Below are positions 33,727 to 42,767 of a stretch of DNA of 64,000 bases, one piece after another (within the stretch, counting starts at the first letter, position 1; every line of letters starts with the position of its first letter). Under the pieces are notes generated by a model. That model did no database searches. It saw nothing but the letters and a program-made list of their open reading frames with translations, and was not told the origin of the DNA. The position numbers and the translations under genes were made by a program. The stretch spans positions 186,001 to 250,000 of the forward strand of contig NZ_CP080590.1 in NCBI RefSeq assembly GCF_019504385.1, written 5' to 3'. This stretch comes from Devosia salina. Lineage in GTDB: Bacteria; Pseudomonadota; Alphaproteobacteria; Rhizobiales; Devosiaceae.

Positions 33727-34722
33727 ATGACCGACACCGCAGCCCCCGCCGGGAAATCCGGCATTCGCATTACCGGTGCCTTCCATCGCCTGCTGGCTTT
33801 TTCGGGCCTCCTGGCGCTGGTCGTGGTGTTCTCGCTGGCCTCGCCAAATTTCATGCAGACCCAGAACATCCTGGCTATCCTGCAGGCCACCTCCGTCAAT
33901 GGCGTGCTCGCCATTGCCGCCACGCTCGTCATCATCACCGGTGGCATCGACCTCAGCGTCGGCACGCTGATGACCTTCTGCGCGGTGATCGCCGGGGTGG
34001 TGCTGACCTATTGGGGCCTGCCGCTGCCACTGGGCATTCTCGGGGCCATCCTGGCCGGCACCACGAGCGGGCTGATCTCGGGCACGGTCATCGCCAAGCT
34101 CAAGGTGCCGCCCTTCATCGCCACCCTGGGCATGATGCTGATCCTCAAGGGCCTTTCGCTGGTCATCTCCGGCACGCGGCCGATCTATTTCAACGACACG
34201 CCCGGCTTCAGCCAGATTTCCCTGGGCTCGGTGATCGGCACCATGGTGCCGGGCCTGCCCATCCCCAATGGCGTACTGATCCTGTTCGCCGTGGCGCTGC
34301 TCGCCGCCTTCATTCTCGGCAAGACCGCGCTCGGGCGCTACACCTTCGCCCTGGGCTCCAATGAGGAGGCGGTGCGGCTTTCGGGTGTCAATGTCGATCG
34401 CTGGAAAATCGCGGTCTACGCCACCGCCGGCTCGATCTGTGGCATTGCCGGCCTGCTCATCGCCAGCCGCCTCAACTCCGCACAGCCCGCCCTGGGTCAG
34501 GGCTATGAACTGGAGGCCATCGCGGCCGTGGTCATTGGCGGCACCTCGCTCTCGGGCGGTCGTGGCACCGTGCTCGGCACGCTGATCGGGGCGCTCATCA
34601 TCTCCGTGCTGGCCAATGGCCTGCGCATTCTTTCGGTGGCCCAGGAATGGCAGACGGTGGTGACCGGCACCATCATCATCCTGGCCGTCTATGCCGACAT
34701 ACTGCGGCGCCGCAAACTTTAG
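33727..34722 (+). CDS. Sugar ABC transporter permease (RbsC-type)
   Basis: A 331-residue inner-membrane protein with about nine or ten hydrophobic segments. VIITGGIDLSVGTLMTF is the RbsC-family signature, and NGLRILSVAQEWQ is near the C-terminus. ATG 33727 opens on MTDTAAPAGK before the first helix; upstream in-frame sequence is repeat DNA. It forms a complex with the RbsA-type ATPase and the binding protein next to it. Confidence 0.93.
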   Translation: MTDTAAPAGKSGIRITGAFHRLLAFSGLLALVVVFSLASPNFMQTQNILAILQATSVNGVLAIAATLVIITGGIDLSVGTLMTFCAVIAGVVLTYWGLPLPLGILGAILAGTTSGLISGTVIAKLKVPPFIATLGMMLILKGLSLVISGTRPIYFNDTPGFSQISLGSVIGTMVPGLPIPNGVLILFAVALLAAFILGKTALGRYTFALGSNEEAVRLSGVNVDRWKIAVYATAGSICGIAGLLIASRLNSAQPALGQGYELEAIAAVVIGGTSLSGGRGTVLGTLIGALIISVLANGLRILSVAQEWQTVVTGTIIILAVYADILRRRKL

Positions 34723-34807
34723 GCGCCGGCCATCCACAGCGCATCCGCGCCAACAAGAGGCAAGTGCAATGCCCCACATCGACACGCAGCATTTGGGAGG
34801 ACTGAAA

Positions 34808-35752
34808 ATGCTCAACCGCCGTACCCTGCTCGGTGCCCTCGGCGCCGCGGCCATGCTGGCCGCCAGCGGCCCCGCAATGGCCCAGGACAATTATGACATC
34901 GCCCTGATCTCGAAGGGCTTCCAGCACCAGTTCTGGCAGGCCGTGAAGGCCGGTGCCGACCAGGCCGCCGCCGATCTGGGCGTGACCGTGACCTTCGAAG
35001 GTCCGGAAACCGAAAGCCAGGTCGACCGGCAGATGGACATGCTGGCCGCCGCCCTGTCGCGCCAGCCCGATGCTATCGGCTTTGCCGCGCTCGACAGTCA
35101 GGCCGCCACCCCGCTGCTGCAGCAGGCCCAGGATGCCGGTATCCCGGTGATCGCCTTCGATAGCGGCGTCGACAGCGACATCCCGCTGACCACTGCCACC
35201 ACCGACAACGTGGCGGCCGCCGCGCTGGCCGCCGACAAGATGGCCGAACTGATTGGCGGCGAGGGCAAGGTGGCGATCGTCGCCCATGACCAGACCAGCC
35301 GCACCGGCATCGATCGCGTCGAGGGCTTCTCCAACCGCGTCAAGGAAGCCTATCCCAATATCGAGATCGTCTCGGTGCAGTATGGTGGTGGTGACCAGTT
35401 GCAGTCGACCGAAATCACCAAGTCGATCCTGCTGGCCAATCCCGACCTCAAGGGCATTTTCGGCGCCAATGAAGGTTCGGTTCTCGGCGTAGCCAATGGC
35501 AAGCAGGAGCTGGGCAGCGATATCGTCGTCATCGGCTACGATTCCGGGGCCGCCCAGAAGGCCTTCATCCAAAGCGGCGTCATCGCCGGCGCCATCACCC
35601 AGAACCCGGTCGGCATCGGCTATGAGACCGTCAAGGCCGCCGTCAGCGCGCTCAAGGGTGAAGAACTGCCCAAGATCATCGACACCGGCTTCTATTACTA
35701 CGACAACACCAATATGGACGATCCCAAGATCGCCGCCGTTCTCTACGATTGA
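34808..35752 (+). CDS. Sugar-binding periplasmic protein (RbsB-type)
   Basis: A 314-residue binding protein. The signal peptide is MLNRRTLLGALGAAAMLA followed by a likely cut after GPAMA. GGGAGGA precedes ATG 34808. The mature part has the two-lobed pattern of pentose binding proteins (IALISKGFQHQFWQAVKAGA, GIPVIAFDSGVDS, GIFGANEGSVLG). The operon context suggests an L-fucose-like or other deoxy sugar. Confidence 0.93.
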   Translation: MLNRRTLLGALGAAAMLAASGPAMAQDNYDIALISKGFQHQFWQAVKAGADQAAADLGVTVTFEGPETESQVDRQMDMLAAALSRQPDAIGFAALDSQAATPLLQQAQDAGIPVIAFDSGVDSDIPLTTATTDNVAAAALAADKMAELIGGEGKVAIVAHDQTSRTGIDRVEGFSNRVKEAYPNIEIVSVQYGGGDQLQSTEITKSILLANPDLKGIFGANEGSVLGVANGKQELGSDIVVIGYDSGAAQKAFIQSGVIAGAITQNPVGIGYETVKAAVSALKGEELPKIIDTGFYYYDNTNMDDPKIAAVLYD

Positions 35753-35760
35753 TTTCCTCC

Positions 35761-35794
35761 GGGCCGGGCGGTTCTCCCAACGGCCGCCCGGCCC
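35761..35794 (+). terminator. Hairpin after the binding-protein gene
   Basis: GGGCCGGGCGG and CCGCCCGGCCC form a perfect 11-bp stem around a 12-base loop, directly after the binding-protein stop and before the SDR gene. There is no T tract, so it more likely protects the binding-protein mRNA end and partly attenuates the downstream genes than ends transcription fully. Confidence 0.6.
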
Positions 35795-35814
35795 ACCCCC
35801 GTTCAGGACTGACC

Positions 35815-36546
35815 ATGACCGACCTCACCGGAAAGATCGTTCTCATCACCGCCGCCGCGCAGGGTATCGGCCGGGCCTCGGTCGAGGCCTTCGCCCGGGC
35901 CGGGGCCAGGGTGATTGCCACCGATATCAATGCGCCGCTGCTGGCCGAACTGGATGGAACGTCCAATGTGACCACCCGCGTGCTCGACGTCTTGTCCGAC
36001 GTGGCGGTCAAGGCGGCCGTAGCCGAGATCGGCCATATCGACGTGCTGTTCAACTGCGCCGGCGTGGTGCATTCGGGCACGCTGCTCGAGATGAGCGACA
36101 CCGACCTCGACTTTGCGCTCGATCTCAACGTCAAGGCGCAGATCAGGACCATCAGGGCGGTGCTGCCGCAGATGCTCGAGCGCAAGGACGGTGCCATCAT
36201 CAACATGGCGACGGTGGCCTCCTCGATCAAAGGCGTACCCAATCGTGCCGCCTACACCATCTCCAAGGCCGCCGTGGTGGGCCTCACCAAATCCATCGCC
36301 GCCGACTACACCACGTCCAATATCCGCGTGAACGCCATCTGCCCCGGCACGGTGGATAGTCCCAGCCTGCACCAGCGCTGGGCCGCAACGGGTGACGTCG
36401 AAGCGGCGCGCAAGGCCTTCATCGCCCGCCAGCCCATCGGCCGCATTGCCCGGCCCGACGAGGTGGCGGACCTCGCAGTTTACCTCGCCGGCGCCACCTA
36501 TACGACCGGGCAGGTGCATATCATCGATGGCGGCTGGACGGCTTAG
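35815..36546 (+). CDS. SDR, 2-keto-3-deoxy-L-fuconate dehydrogenase-like
   Basis: A 243-residue short-chain dehydrogenase with ITAAAQGIG at the NAD site, NCAGVVHSGTLLE, MATVASSIKGVPNRAAY with YTISK, and DGGWTA at the end. This pattern matches the DHRS6/2-keto-3-deoxy-L-fuconate dehydrogenase group. The next gene looks like an L-fuconate dehydratase, which makes exactly that substrate. It is part of the operon headed by the RbsA-type gene. Confidence 0.82.
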   Translation: MTDLTGKIVLITAAAQGIGRASVEAFARAGARVIATDINAPLLAELDGTSNVTTRVLDVLSDVAVKAAVAEIGHIDVLFNCAGVVHSGTLLEMSDTDLDFALDLNVKAQIRTIRAVLPQMLERKDGAIINMATVASSIKGVPNRAAYTISKAAVVGLTKSIAADYTTSNIRVNAICPGTVDSPSLHQRWAATGDVEAARKAFIARQPIGRIARPDEVADLAVYLAGATYTTGQVHIIDGGWTA

Positions 36547-36557
36547 GTGGCGTCGCC

Positions 36558-36676
36558 TTTCGGCTGAGGCTGGCCTGCAAACGCCAGTTCTCTCCGCTTC
36601 CGGTGCTCACGTACATAAACGTACGCTGCGCTCCGGTTCTCGAGAACCGACATTCTCGGCTCAGCCTGAGCCGAAA
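36558..36676. repeat. Nested palindromic element between SDR and dehydratase genes
   Basis: TTTCGGCTGAGGCTG (36558-36572) pairs with CAGCCTGAGCCGAAA (36662-36676), with one mismatch. Inside lie CGTAC/GTACG around 36609-36626 and the perfect 16-base palindrome CGGTTCTCGAGAACCG at 36634-36649. The element fills nearly the whole 164-base gap. Confidence 0.65.
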
Positions 36677-36710
36677 ATCGACACGACCTCCGGCCCCGGA
36701 GCATGGACAA

Positions 36711-37985
36711 ATGGCCAAGATCACCTCGCTCACCACCCACGACCTGCGGTTCCCGACGTCCCAGTCGCTTGACGGCTCGGACGCGATGAATCCCGATCCC
36801 GACTACTCGGCCGCCTATGTCATCCTCGGCACCGATGGCGACCTGGAAGGTCATGGCCTCACCTTTACCATTGGCCGCGGCAATGAGGTGGTGGTTGCGG
36901 CCATCAAGGCGCTGACCGATCGCGTTACCGGCCTCGACCTCGACTGGATCGAAGCCGATCCGGGCCGCTTCTGGCGGCATGTGACCGGCGACAGCCAGCT
37001 GCGCTGGATCGGACCGGACAAGGGCGCCATGCACCTCGCCACCGGCGCCGTGGTCAATGCGGTCTGGGATCTCCTTGCCAAGCGGGCCAACAAGCCGGTC
37101 TGGCTCTATGTCGCTGAAATGAGCCCCGAACAGCTCGTTTCCATCATCGACTTCCGCTATCTGACCGACGCGATCACGCCCGAGGAAGCGCTGGCCATTT
37201 TCAAGGCCGCCGAACCGGGCAAGGCCGAGCGCATCGCCCGGCTCCGGGCGGAAGGCTATCCCTGCTACACCACCTCGGCCGGCTGGCTGGGCTATTCCAA
37301 CGAAAAACTCACCCGCCTCGCCACCGAGGCGGTCGAGAGCGGGTTCACCCATATCAAGATGAAGGTCGGCCGCGATCTCAACGACGATATCCGCCGCCTC
37401 GAAATCGTCCGCGCCATCATGGGCCCGGACCGCTACCTGATGATCGATGCCAACCAGGTCTGGGAAGTCGATCAGGCGATCGACTGGGTCAATGCGCTCA
37501 AGCGCTTCAACCCGTTCTTCATCGAGGAACCCACCAGTCCCGACGACGTGGAGGGGCACCGCAAGATTCGCGAGGCCGTGGCCCCGGTCAAGGTGGCCAC
37601 CGGCGAGATGTGCCAGAACCGCATCCTCTTCAAGCAGTTCATTACCCGCGACGCCATCGACGTGGTGCAGATCGATGCCTGCCGCATCGGTGGCCTCAAC
37701 GAAGTCCTTTCGGTACTGCTGATGGCGGCCAAATATGGCAAGCCTGTCTGGCCCCATGCCGGGGGGGTAGGCCTCTGCGAATATGTGCAGCACCTGTCCA
37801 TGATCGACTATCTGGCCGTGTCGGGCACCAGGGAGGGACGCGTGATCGAATATGTCGATCACCTGCACGAGCATTTCCTCGATCCCTGCGTGATTGAGGG
37901 CGCGGCCTATATGCCGCCCGAGAGCCCGGGCTTTTCCATTGAGATGAAGCCGGCCTCCATCGCGGAGAATGAATTCAGGGGTTAG
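36711..37985 (+). CDS. L-fuconate dehydratase-like enolase-superfamily enzyme
   Basis: A 424-residue enolase-superfamily acid-sugar dehydratase. The N-terminus with LRFPTSQSLDGSDAMNPDPD is characteristic of L-fuconate dehydratases. HIKMKVG carries the Lys-x-Lys acid/base motif; the metal ligands are Asp in LMIDANQVW, Glu in FIEEPTSPDD and Glu in ATGEMCQN; the general base His is in PVWPHAGGVGL. It would make 2-keto-3-deoxy-L-fuconate for the SDR upstream. Fucose dehydrogenase and lactonase genes are not in the window. Confidence 0.88.
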   Translation: MAKITSLTTHDLRFPTSQSLDGSDAMNPDPDYSAAYVILGTDGDLEGHGLTFTIGRGNEVVVAAIKALTDRVTGLDLDWIEADPGRFWRHVTGDSQLRWIGPDKGAMHLATGAVVNAVWDLLAKRANKPVWLYVAEMSPEQLVSIIDFRYLTDAITPEEALAIFKAAEPGKAERIARLRAEGYPCYTTSAGWLGYSNEKLTRLATEAVESGFTHIKMKVGRDLNDDIRRLEIVRAIMGPDRYLMIDANQVWEVDQAIDWVNALKRFNPFFIEEPTSPDDVEGHRKIREAVAPVKVATGEMCQNRILFKQFITRDAIDVVQIDACRIGGLNEVLSVLLMAAKYGKPVWPHAGGVGLCEYVQHLSMIDYLAVSGTREGRVIEYVDHLHEHFLDPCVIEGAAYMPPESPGFSIEMKPASIAENEFRG

Positions 37986-38038
37986 CCGCGCCCCTCATCC
38001 ACCCTAAGGATGGCCGAGGGGTGATTGACTGGCGTCCC

Positions 38039-38776
38039 CTAGATCCCGCCGGTCACCCGCCCCCACTCGCCCACAATGCCCTCGATCAGGCCGGCGCCGT
38101 TGAGTGGAGCAAGGGCCCGCGCGCCGGTGATGATCACCTGGCCGGACTGGAGCGGCAGGCCGCGCTCGGCGGCATGGCCCGACAGCCAGGCGATGGCCCC
38201 CAGGATGTCGGCCCAGCTGGCGCCTTTTTCCGCCGCATGAACGGGCTTGCCGTCCAGTTCGAGGGCAACGGGCAGCGTGTCGAGGCCGGCGGTAATCGTC
38301 CGATCCAGTGCCTTGCCGACCAGCACCGCCCCATTGCTCTGCAAATCCCCCAACTGCAGATTGCGCGGCGTCGCGTCGCGATCGACGAAGGGATTGCCGA
38401 CCAGTTCGATGGCCGTATGCAGGCCCGCAATGGCGGCCTCGACCATGTCCGGTGTAGCACCGGCCGGTAGGTCGCGGCCCAGCCGCACGGCTATCTCGAT
38501 TTCCGCAATGATGAAGCGATGCCGCTGGCCATTGAGCAGGTCGGCGCCGGCAAAGAAGCGATTGGCCGGAATGGGCGCGCAGAGCGGCGGATCACCCAGG
38601 CCCGCCGCGACCTTCCAGCCGCCGACTTCGCCGATCTGGGCGATGATTTCATCCTGCAGGGCATAGACGCCGTCGAGATCGGCCGGCGCCAGCGTTTCGG
38701 CGCTGCCGTCCACGAGCGGCCCACCATCATGGGCCGCAATCAGGCGTGCGGCGAGTTCGGCAAGTGGAGTGGTCAT
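38039..38776 (-). CDS. 2-keto-4-pentenoate hydratase / FAH-fold family protein
   Basis: A 245-residue protein of the MhpD/2-oxopent-4-enoate hydratase-decarboxylase group: GWKVAAGLGD, IIAEIEIAVRLGRDLP with the metal-binding Glu-x-Glu, and a C-terminal VIITGARALAPLNGAG. It is convergent with the dehydratase gene and lies 16 bases after the DeoR gene on the same strand. It may act on a 2-keto-3-deoxy sugar acid or a meta-cleavage product; the former fits the neighbours, but this is inference. Confidence 0.82.
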   Translation of the reverse strand: MTTPLAELAARLIAAHDGGPLVDGSAETLAPADLDGVYALQDEIIAQIGEVGGWKVAAGLGDPPLCAPIPANRFFAGADLLNGQRHRFIIAEIEIAVRLGRDLPAGATPDMVEAAIAGLHTAIELVGNPFVDRDATPRNLQLGDLQSNGAVLVGKALDRTITAGLDTLPVALELDGKPVHAAEKGASWADILGAIAWLSGHAAERGLPLQSGQVIITGARALAPLNGAGLIEGIVGEWGRVTGGI

Positions 38777-38792
38777 GAAATGTCCCGGAAAA

Positions 38793-39560
38793 TCAGGCCA
38801 AGCCTGTTTCGATCAAAGCAATATTGGCATCTGCACAGATTTGGCGGATGGAATCCGCTCGGCAGATGTCCGTAATGAAACTGTGGGCCTGGCCGAGATG
38901 ACCGATCCGCACCGGCGCCGTGCGGGTAAACTTGGTCGCGTCTGCCACCACGATGACGTGGCGCGCATTGGCGATGATCGCCTGCGCCACTTTCACTTCG
39001 CGATAATCGAAATCCAGGAGCGCCCCATCCGGGTCGATGGCCGAAACGCCGATCACGGCAAAATCCACCTTGAACTGGCGGATGAAATCCACCGCCGCCT
39101 CGCCCACAATGCCGCCATCGCTGGGGCGCACCACCCCGCCGGCGATGACGACCTCGATCGAGGGCACGACGCGCAGATGATTGGCGACATTGATGTTGTT
39201 GGTGATGACCATCAGCCCGCGATGCTCGATGAGCGCCTGGCTGACGGCCTCGGTGGTGGTGCCGATATTGATGAAAAGCGATGCGTGATCGGGGATCAGC
39301 GCCGCGGCCGCCCGGCCGATGGCGCGCTTTTCCGCAGGGGCGATCTGGCGGCGCGCTTCATATTCGACATTTTCCACGCCTGAAGGGTGCATCGCCCCGC
39401 CATGGGTGCGTTTCAGCGCGCCGCGGTCGCAGAGAACATTGAGATCCTTGCGGATGGTCTGCGGCGTGACGTCGAAAGCGGCGACCAGCTCCTCGACGCT
39501 GACCTCGCCCTGCTGGCGCGCCAGTTCGACGATCTTCGCCTGTCGCATGGTTGGGGTCAT
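38793..39560 (-). CDS. DeoR-family transcriptional regulator
   Basis: A 255-residue DeoR/GlpR-type regulator. The helix-turn-helix is VEELVAAFDVTPQTIRKDL, followed by HGGAMHPSGVENVEYEAR; the sensor domain has INIGTTTEAVSQAL and DGGIVGEAAVDFI, which bind sugar phosphates in relatives. A 9-bp-armed palindrome lies 14-38 bases before its start and covers its ribosome binding site, so it almost certainly controls itself. It probably also controls the FAH-family gene downstream. Confidence 0.92.
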   Translation of the reverse strand: MTPTMRQAKIVELARQQGEVSVEELVAAFDVTPQTIRKDLNVLCDRGALKRTHGGAMHPSGVENVEYEARRQIAPAEKRAIGRAAAALIPDHASLFINIGTTTEAVSQALIEHRGLMVITNNINVANHLRVVPSIEVVIAGGVVRPSDGGIVGEAAVDFIRQFKVDFAVIGVSAIDPDGALLDFDYREVKVAQAIIANARHVIVVADATKFTRTAPVRIGHLGQAHSFITDICRADSIRQICADANIALIETGLA

Positions 39561-39573
39561 TTCGGCGCGCTCC

Positions 39574-39598
39574 CTTTCGTTTGGTGATTAAACGAAAG
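39574..39598. promoter_or_regulatory. DeoR operator over the deoR ribosome binding site
   Basis: CTTTCGTTT and AAACGAAAG are perfect 9-bp arms around GGTGATT. TTTCG is the half-site typical for DeoR-family proteins. On the minus strand the second arm runs straight into the AAAGGGAG ribosome binding site of the deoR gene, 14 bases from its ATG. The related site TCGTTT-N4-AAACGA occurs at 43617-43632. Confidence 0.8.
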
Positions 39599-39639
39599 CG
39601 AGTGAAGGGGGAAGGCTTCTGCTCGGCCCCTCGATCGTG

Positions 39640-39951
39640 TCAGATTGCAGTATCTGGATTTCGACCCATGAGCTTGCTGCCGATTACCCTGAATTTTTCG
39701 GCTGATCCGCCCACAAGGATGGGCATCTCCCAATCAAAGAAGCGCTTGTCCTCAACGGCATGCAAAATCAGGGATCCTGCTGCACCGCACTCGTCCGTCG
39801 TCAAATGCAAATACGGCAACTGGTGTTTTATGGAATCGTGCAACTGAGCAGCAATTTTGGACGTCTGAGTGGCGAGAATAATATCGCCACTCTGCTCCAG
39901 CTTCTCCAAGGCCGCTGCAATCGCGACCAGCAGGCTATCCGTGTGCTTCAT
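39640..39951 (-). CDS. Small protein of unknown function
   Basis: A 103-residue protein starting at ATG 39951 with GGGAGGTG about 6 bases upstream, which supports a real gene. I do not recognise a family. It has an amphipathic N-terminal part (DSLLVAIAAALEKLEQSGD), a short segment with ECGAAG, and no signal peptide or membrane span. The region is visibly AT-richer than its neighbours, which may mean recent acquisition. It stands alone between the deoR promoter and the M81 gene. Confidence 0.6.
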   Translation of the reverse strand: MKHTDSLLVAIAAALEKLEQSGDIILATQTSKIAAQLHDSIKHQLPYLHLTTDECGAAGSLILHAVEDKRFFDWEMPILVGGSAEKFRVIGSKLMGRNPDTAI

Positions 39952-39983
39952 TCAGACACCTCCCATGCCTGAACGCTCTTAGG

Positions 39984-41417
39984 CTATTCGGCCCTTGCCG
40001 ACCACTTCACCACCGGCACAAACTCAAAATCCCGATCAAACGGAAAGCTCGGGCGCGGCGTGTGTTTTCGCTCCGTGCGCTCCACGAACTGGTCAACCAC
40101 GCCCGGTGACAGCGCCATGATGCCCGGATTGGCAATGGGTCCCAGTTCGGGCGAGAGGTAACCCGATTTCACGGCGATGATTTTTGCCCCATGCGGATCG
40201 AGCCCGAGCTTGGTGAAGTCCGCAATATTGTGGAACGGCCGGCGACGGGCAGTGAGCACCAGCTCGATGCCCCCGATCCGCACCACGGCTTCGCGCAGGC
40301 GCTCTTGATCAGTCTCAAGAAGAAACCGCACCTCGGCCTCGGCATCGACTGGCGTGCTTGAGGGATCAAGGCTCGCCCCGATATGCAGTTGCACTCGGGC
40401 ACCGACGCCCGCCGCATAGGCGGTATCGGTGGCGGCCTTGTCGGCAATGCCGGCAAAGATCACGCCCTGCGCATCTTTCGCCATCAGCGCCGCCAGTACC
40501 TCGGCGCGATCACCGACACCGCCGCCGGTGGGGTTGTCTCCCGATTCGGCCAGCACCACCGGATGGGTCTTGCTGGCGACGGCGCGATCCACGCATTCCT
40601 CGATCGAGCCGGTCTCCATGCCGAAGACGAAGCCCTCGCGGATGTCCCAATAGTTCTGCGCCAGATGGGTGGCGGCCTTGGCGATGGCCGCGCGGTCCGT
40701 TCCTGTCACCACGGCGCAGGCGGTGGCGCGCGGCTCGTCGGCCCAGACATAGCCGACCTGGAAGCTCGCATCCCAGATGCCGGTCGGCTCCTCGATCTCA
40801 TGGAGCTGGGTGTAGAACGTGCGCGCCGGTTCATCCTGCGTGGAGGTGCGCTCGCCCGGCAGCAGCACCGGCACCGGCGCCCAGGCGAGTACCGGCTTCA
40901 CGCCGGTCCTCAGCGCCCGCACCAGCATGGTGACGGCGCGGCGCATGGTGTCCTGCACATCGATATGGGGCGCGGTGCGATAGGTGGAGAACATGTCCAG
41001 CCCATCCACGATGCGCTGGGAAATATTGCCATGAAGGTCATAGCTGGCCGAGATCAGCACATCGGGCCCGACCACCTCGCGGACCGCCGAAATGAAATCG
41101 CCCTCGGCATCGAACAGGCCCTCGACGAACATGGCGCCATGCATGGCCAGATACACCCCATCGAGCGGCAGGGCGGCCCTCAGCCCATCGAGAATTTCAC
41201 TCTTCCAGCGCTCATAGAGTGCCCGCTCCACCGGCCCGCCGGCAATGGCGCGGGCATGGAGAAGGGTGACGAACTCGGCCGGAAAATGCGTCAGGAAGTC
41301 GAAATACTGGTCCTTGAGCATGGCGGGGCCGCGCAACGCCCGGAAATCGGCTTCGCGGGCGATGACAGGATTATAGGTGCTGCATTCGGTATGCAGCCCG
41401 GCAACGGCGATCTTCAC
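39984..41417 (-). CDS. M81-family metallopeptidase (MlrC-like), copy 1
   Basis: A 477-residue protein of the MlrC/M81 family, named for the enzyme that finishes microcystin breakdown. Likely metal sites are LAMHGAMFVEGLFDAEGD and the Asp-x-His in SYDLHGNIS; AESGDNPTGGGVGD is a conserved family loop. The GTG start at 41417 shares a base with the stop of the MFS gene, so the two are coupled. Most members in soil bacteria have no known substrate; a small amide or peptide imported by the linked transporter is an inference. Confidence 0.88.
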   Translation of the reverse strand: MKIAVAGLHTECSTYNPVIAREADFRALRGPAMLKDQYFDFLTHFPAEFVTLLHARAIAGGPVERALYERWKSEILDGLRAALPLDGVYLAMHGAMFVEGLFDAEGDFISAVREVVGPDVLISASYDLHGNISQRIVDGLDMFSTYRTAPHIDVQDTMRRAVTMLVRALRTGVKPVLAWAPVPVLLPGERTSTQDEPARTFYTQLHEIEEPTGIWDASFQVGYVWADEPRATACAVVTGTDRAAIAKAATHLAQNYWDIREGFVFGMETGSIEECVDRAVASKTHPVVLAESGDNPTGGGVGDRAEVLAALMAKDAQGVIFAGIADKAATDTAYAAGVGARVQLHIGASLDPSSTPVDAEAEVRFLLETDQERLREAVVRIGGIELVLTARRRPFHNIADFTKLGLDPHGAKIIAVKSGYLSPELGPIANPGIMALSPGVVDQFVERTERKHTPRPSFPFDRDFEFVPVVKWSARAE

Positions 41418-42604
41418 TAGAGCACTCCGGGAATTTCGGCTTCGGGGTTATGGGCAGTTTTCACCGGCCGCGGCTTGAGGCGACCAGTGAGGAACAGGCT
41501 GACGACCAGCATGGGGATGACGCAGGCGATCCCGAGGCGGATATCGCTGTGCTCGGCGACGAAGCCGATCAGCGGTGGGCCGATGAGAAAGCCGGTCAGT
41601 GCCACGAAGGAGAGCACGGCCACATTGGCCGAGGCGGCGCGGTCGCCGATACCGGCTGCGGCCGTCACGGCCAGCGGGAAGCCCACCGAGACGCCCACCC
41701 CGATCGTGCCGAAGCCGATCAGCGCCAGTTCGACGCTTGGCGCCAGGAACAGCAATGCCGCGCCCAATACCGCCAGCGCGCCGCAGAGCCGGGCGGTGTT
41801 GACGCTGCCCAGCCGCCGCTTGAGGAAATCGCCGCCAAAGCGTCCGGCGGCCACCATGAAGGCAAAGACCGAATAGCCGAGGCCCACCAGCCCCCCTTCG
41901 GCGCTCAAGGCATCGCGCAGGAATATGGCCGACCAGTCGGCCATGGCGCCCTCGGTCATGGTGATGCCGAAAACGAAGAGGCAGACCCCGATCAATGCCG
42001 GGCTCGGCAGCGACCAGGCGGAGCGCTGGGTTTCCCCCTGTGGCGCGGCGTCATGGAGACGGGGCAGGGCGATGCCGGCTGCCAGGGCCACAGGCAGGAC
42101 GATGGCCGCCAGCAGTGGCACGGCGATGGCGGGGGCGATGCCGGCAGCGGCAAAGCCCGAGCCGACAAGGCTCCCCACCATGATGCCGAGCGACCAGCAC
42201 CCGTGCGAGGTGTTCATGATCAGCTTGCCGGTGGATTTTTCCACCAGGTCCGCCTGCACATTGAGGCCCAGTTCGACAAACGAGATCGACGAGCCCGCCA
42301 GCATCAGGGCAACAAAGAGCAGGATGGGATCGGGCGCGAGCACCGGCAGGCTGGCAGCGAGCGAATAGAGGACGAAACCGGTGATGATGGCGCTGCGGGC
42401 GCCGATCCGGCCCACCAGCGGGCCGGCAAAGGGCAGCGTCAGCAAGGTTCCCACCGGCATGCCGAGCAATGCCAGCGCCAACGCTGCAGGCCCCAGGCCC
42501 ATGGCGGACTGCACTTCGGGAATGCGCGGCAGCCAGGACCCGAAGGCCACGGGCTGGAGAAAGAAAACCAGCATGACCAGGCGCTGGGGAGAGAGGAAGG
42601 ACAT
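41417..42604 (-). CDS. MFS transporter
   Basis: A 395-residue protein with about twelve membrane segments. MSFLSPQRLVMLVFF opens the first helix, so I placed the start at ATG 42604; the longer upstream frame is repeat DNA. LTLPFAGPLVGRIGAR resembles the MFS loop 2-3 motif. The overall pattern is close to sugar/fucose-permease-like MFS proteins. Coupling to the M81 gene by overlapping stop and start suggests that the two handle the same compound. Confidence 0.88.
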   Translation of the reverse strand: MSFLSPQRLVMLVFFLQPVAFGSWLPRIPEVQSAMGLGPAALALALLGMPVGTLLTLPFAGPLVGRIGARSAIITGFVLYSLAASLPVLAPDPILLFVALMLAGSSISFVELGLNVQADLVEKSTGKLIMNTSHGCWSLGIMVGSLVGSGFAAAGIAPAIAVPLLAAIVLPVALAAGIALPRLHDAAPQGETQRSAWSLPSPALIGVCLFVFGITMTEGAMADWSAIFLRDALSAEGGLVGLGYSVFAFMVAAGRFGGDFLKRRLGSVNTARLCGALAVLGAALLFLAPSVELALIGFGTIGVGVSVGFPLAVTAAAGIGDRAASANVAVLSFVALTGFLIGPPLIGFVAEHSDIRLGIACVIPMLVVSLFLTGRLKPRPVKTAHNPEAEIPGVL

Positions 42605-42630
42605 GAAGCTGCATCTCGCTGGGGAAAGAG

Positions 42631-42766
42631 ACCCCTCACCCGTCTCGGCCTTTGGCCGATCCACCCTCTCCCATAAGGGGAGAGGGGGGTGCCGGTGGTC
42701 TTTTGAACTCTGTGTCTCCCTTCTCCCCTTGTGGGAGAAGGTGCCCGAAGGGCGGATGAGGGGGCC
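42631..42766. repeat. GGGAG-type composite intergenic repeat
   Basis: About 136 bases with two hairpins, CTCTCCCATAAGGGGAGAG and TTCTCCCCTTGTGGGAGAA, flanked by CCCCTCACCC and GGCGGATGAGGGGGCC. The second half is the inverted counterpart of the end of the 28161-28308 element. It abuts the MFS gene start and the 42768-42823 repeat. Confidence 0.7.
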
Positions 42767-42767
42767 G

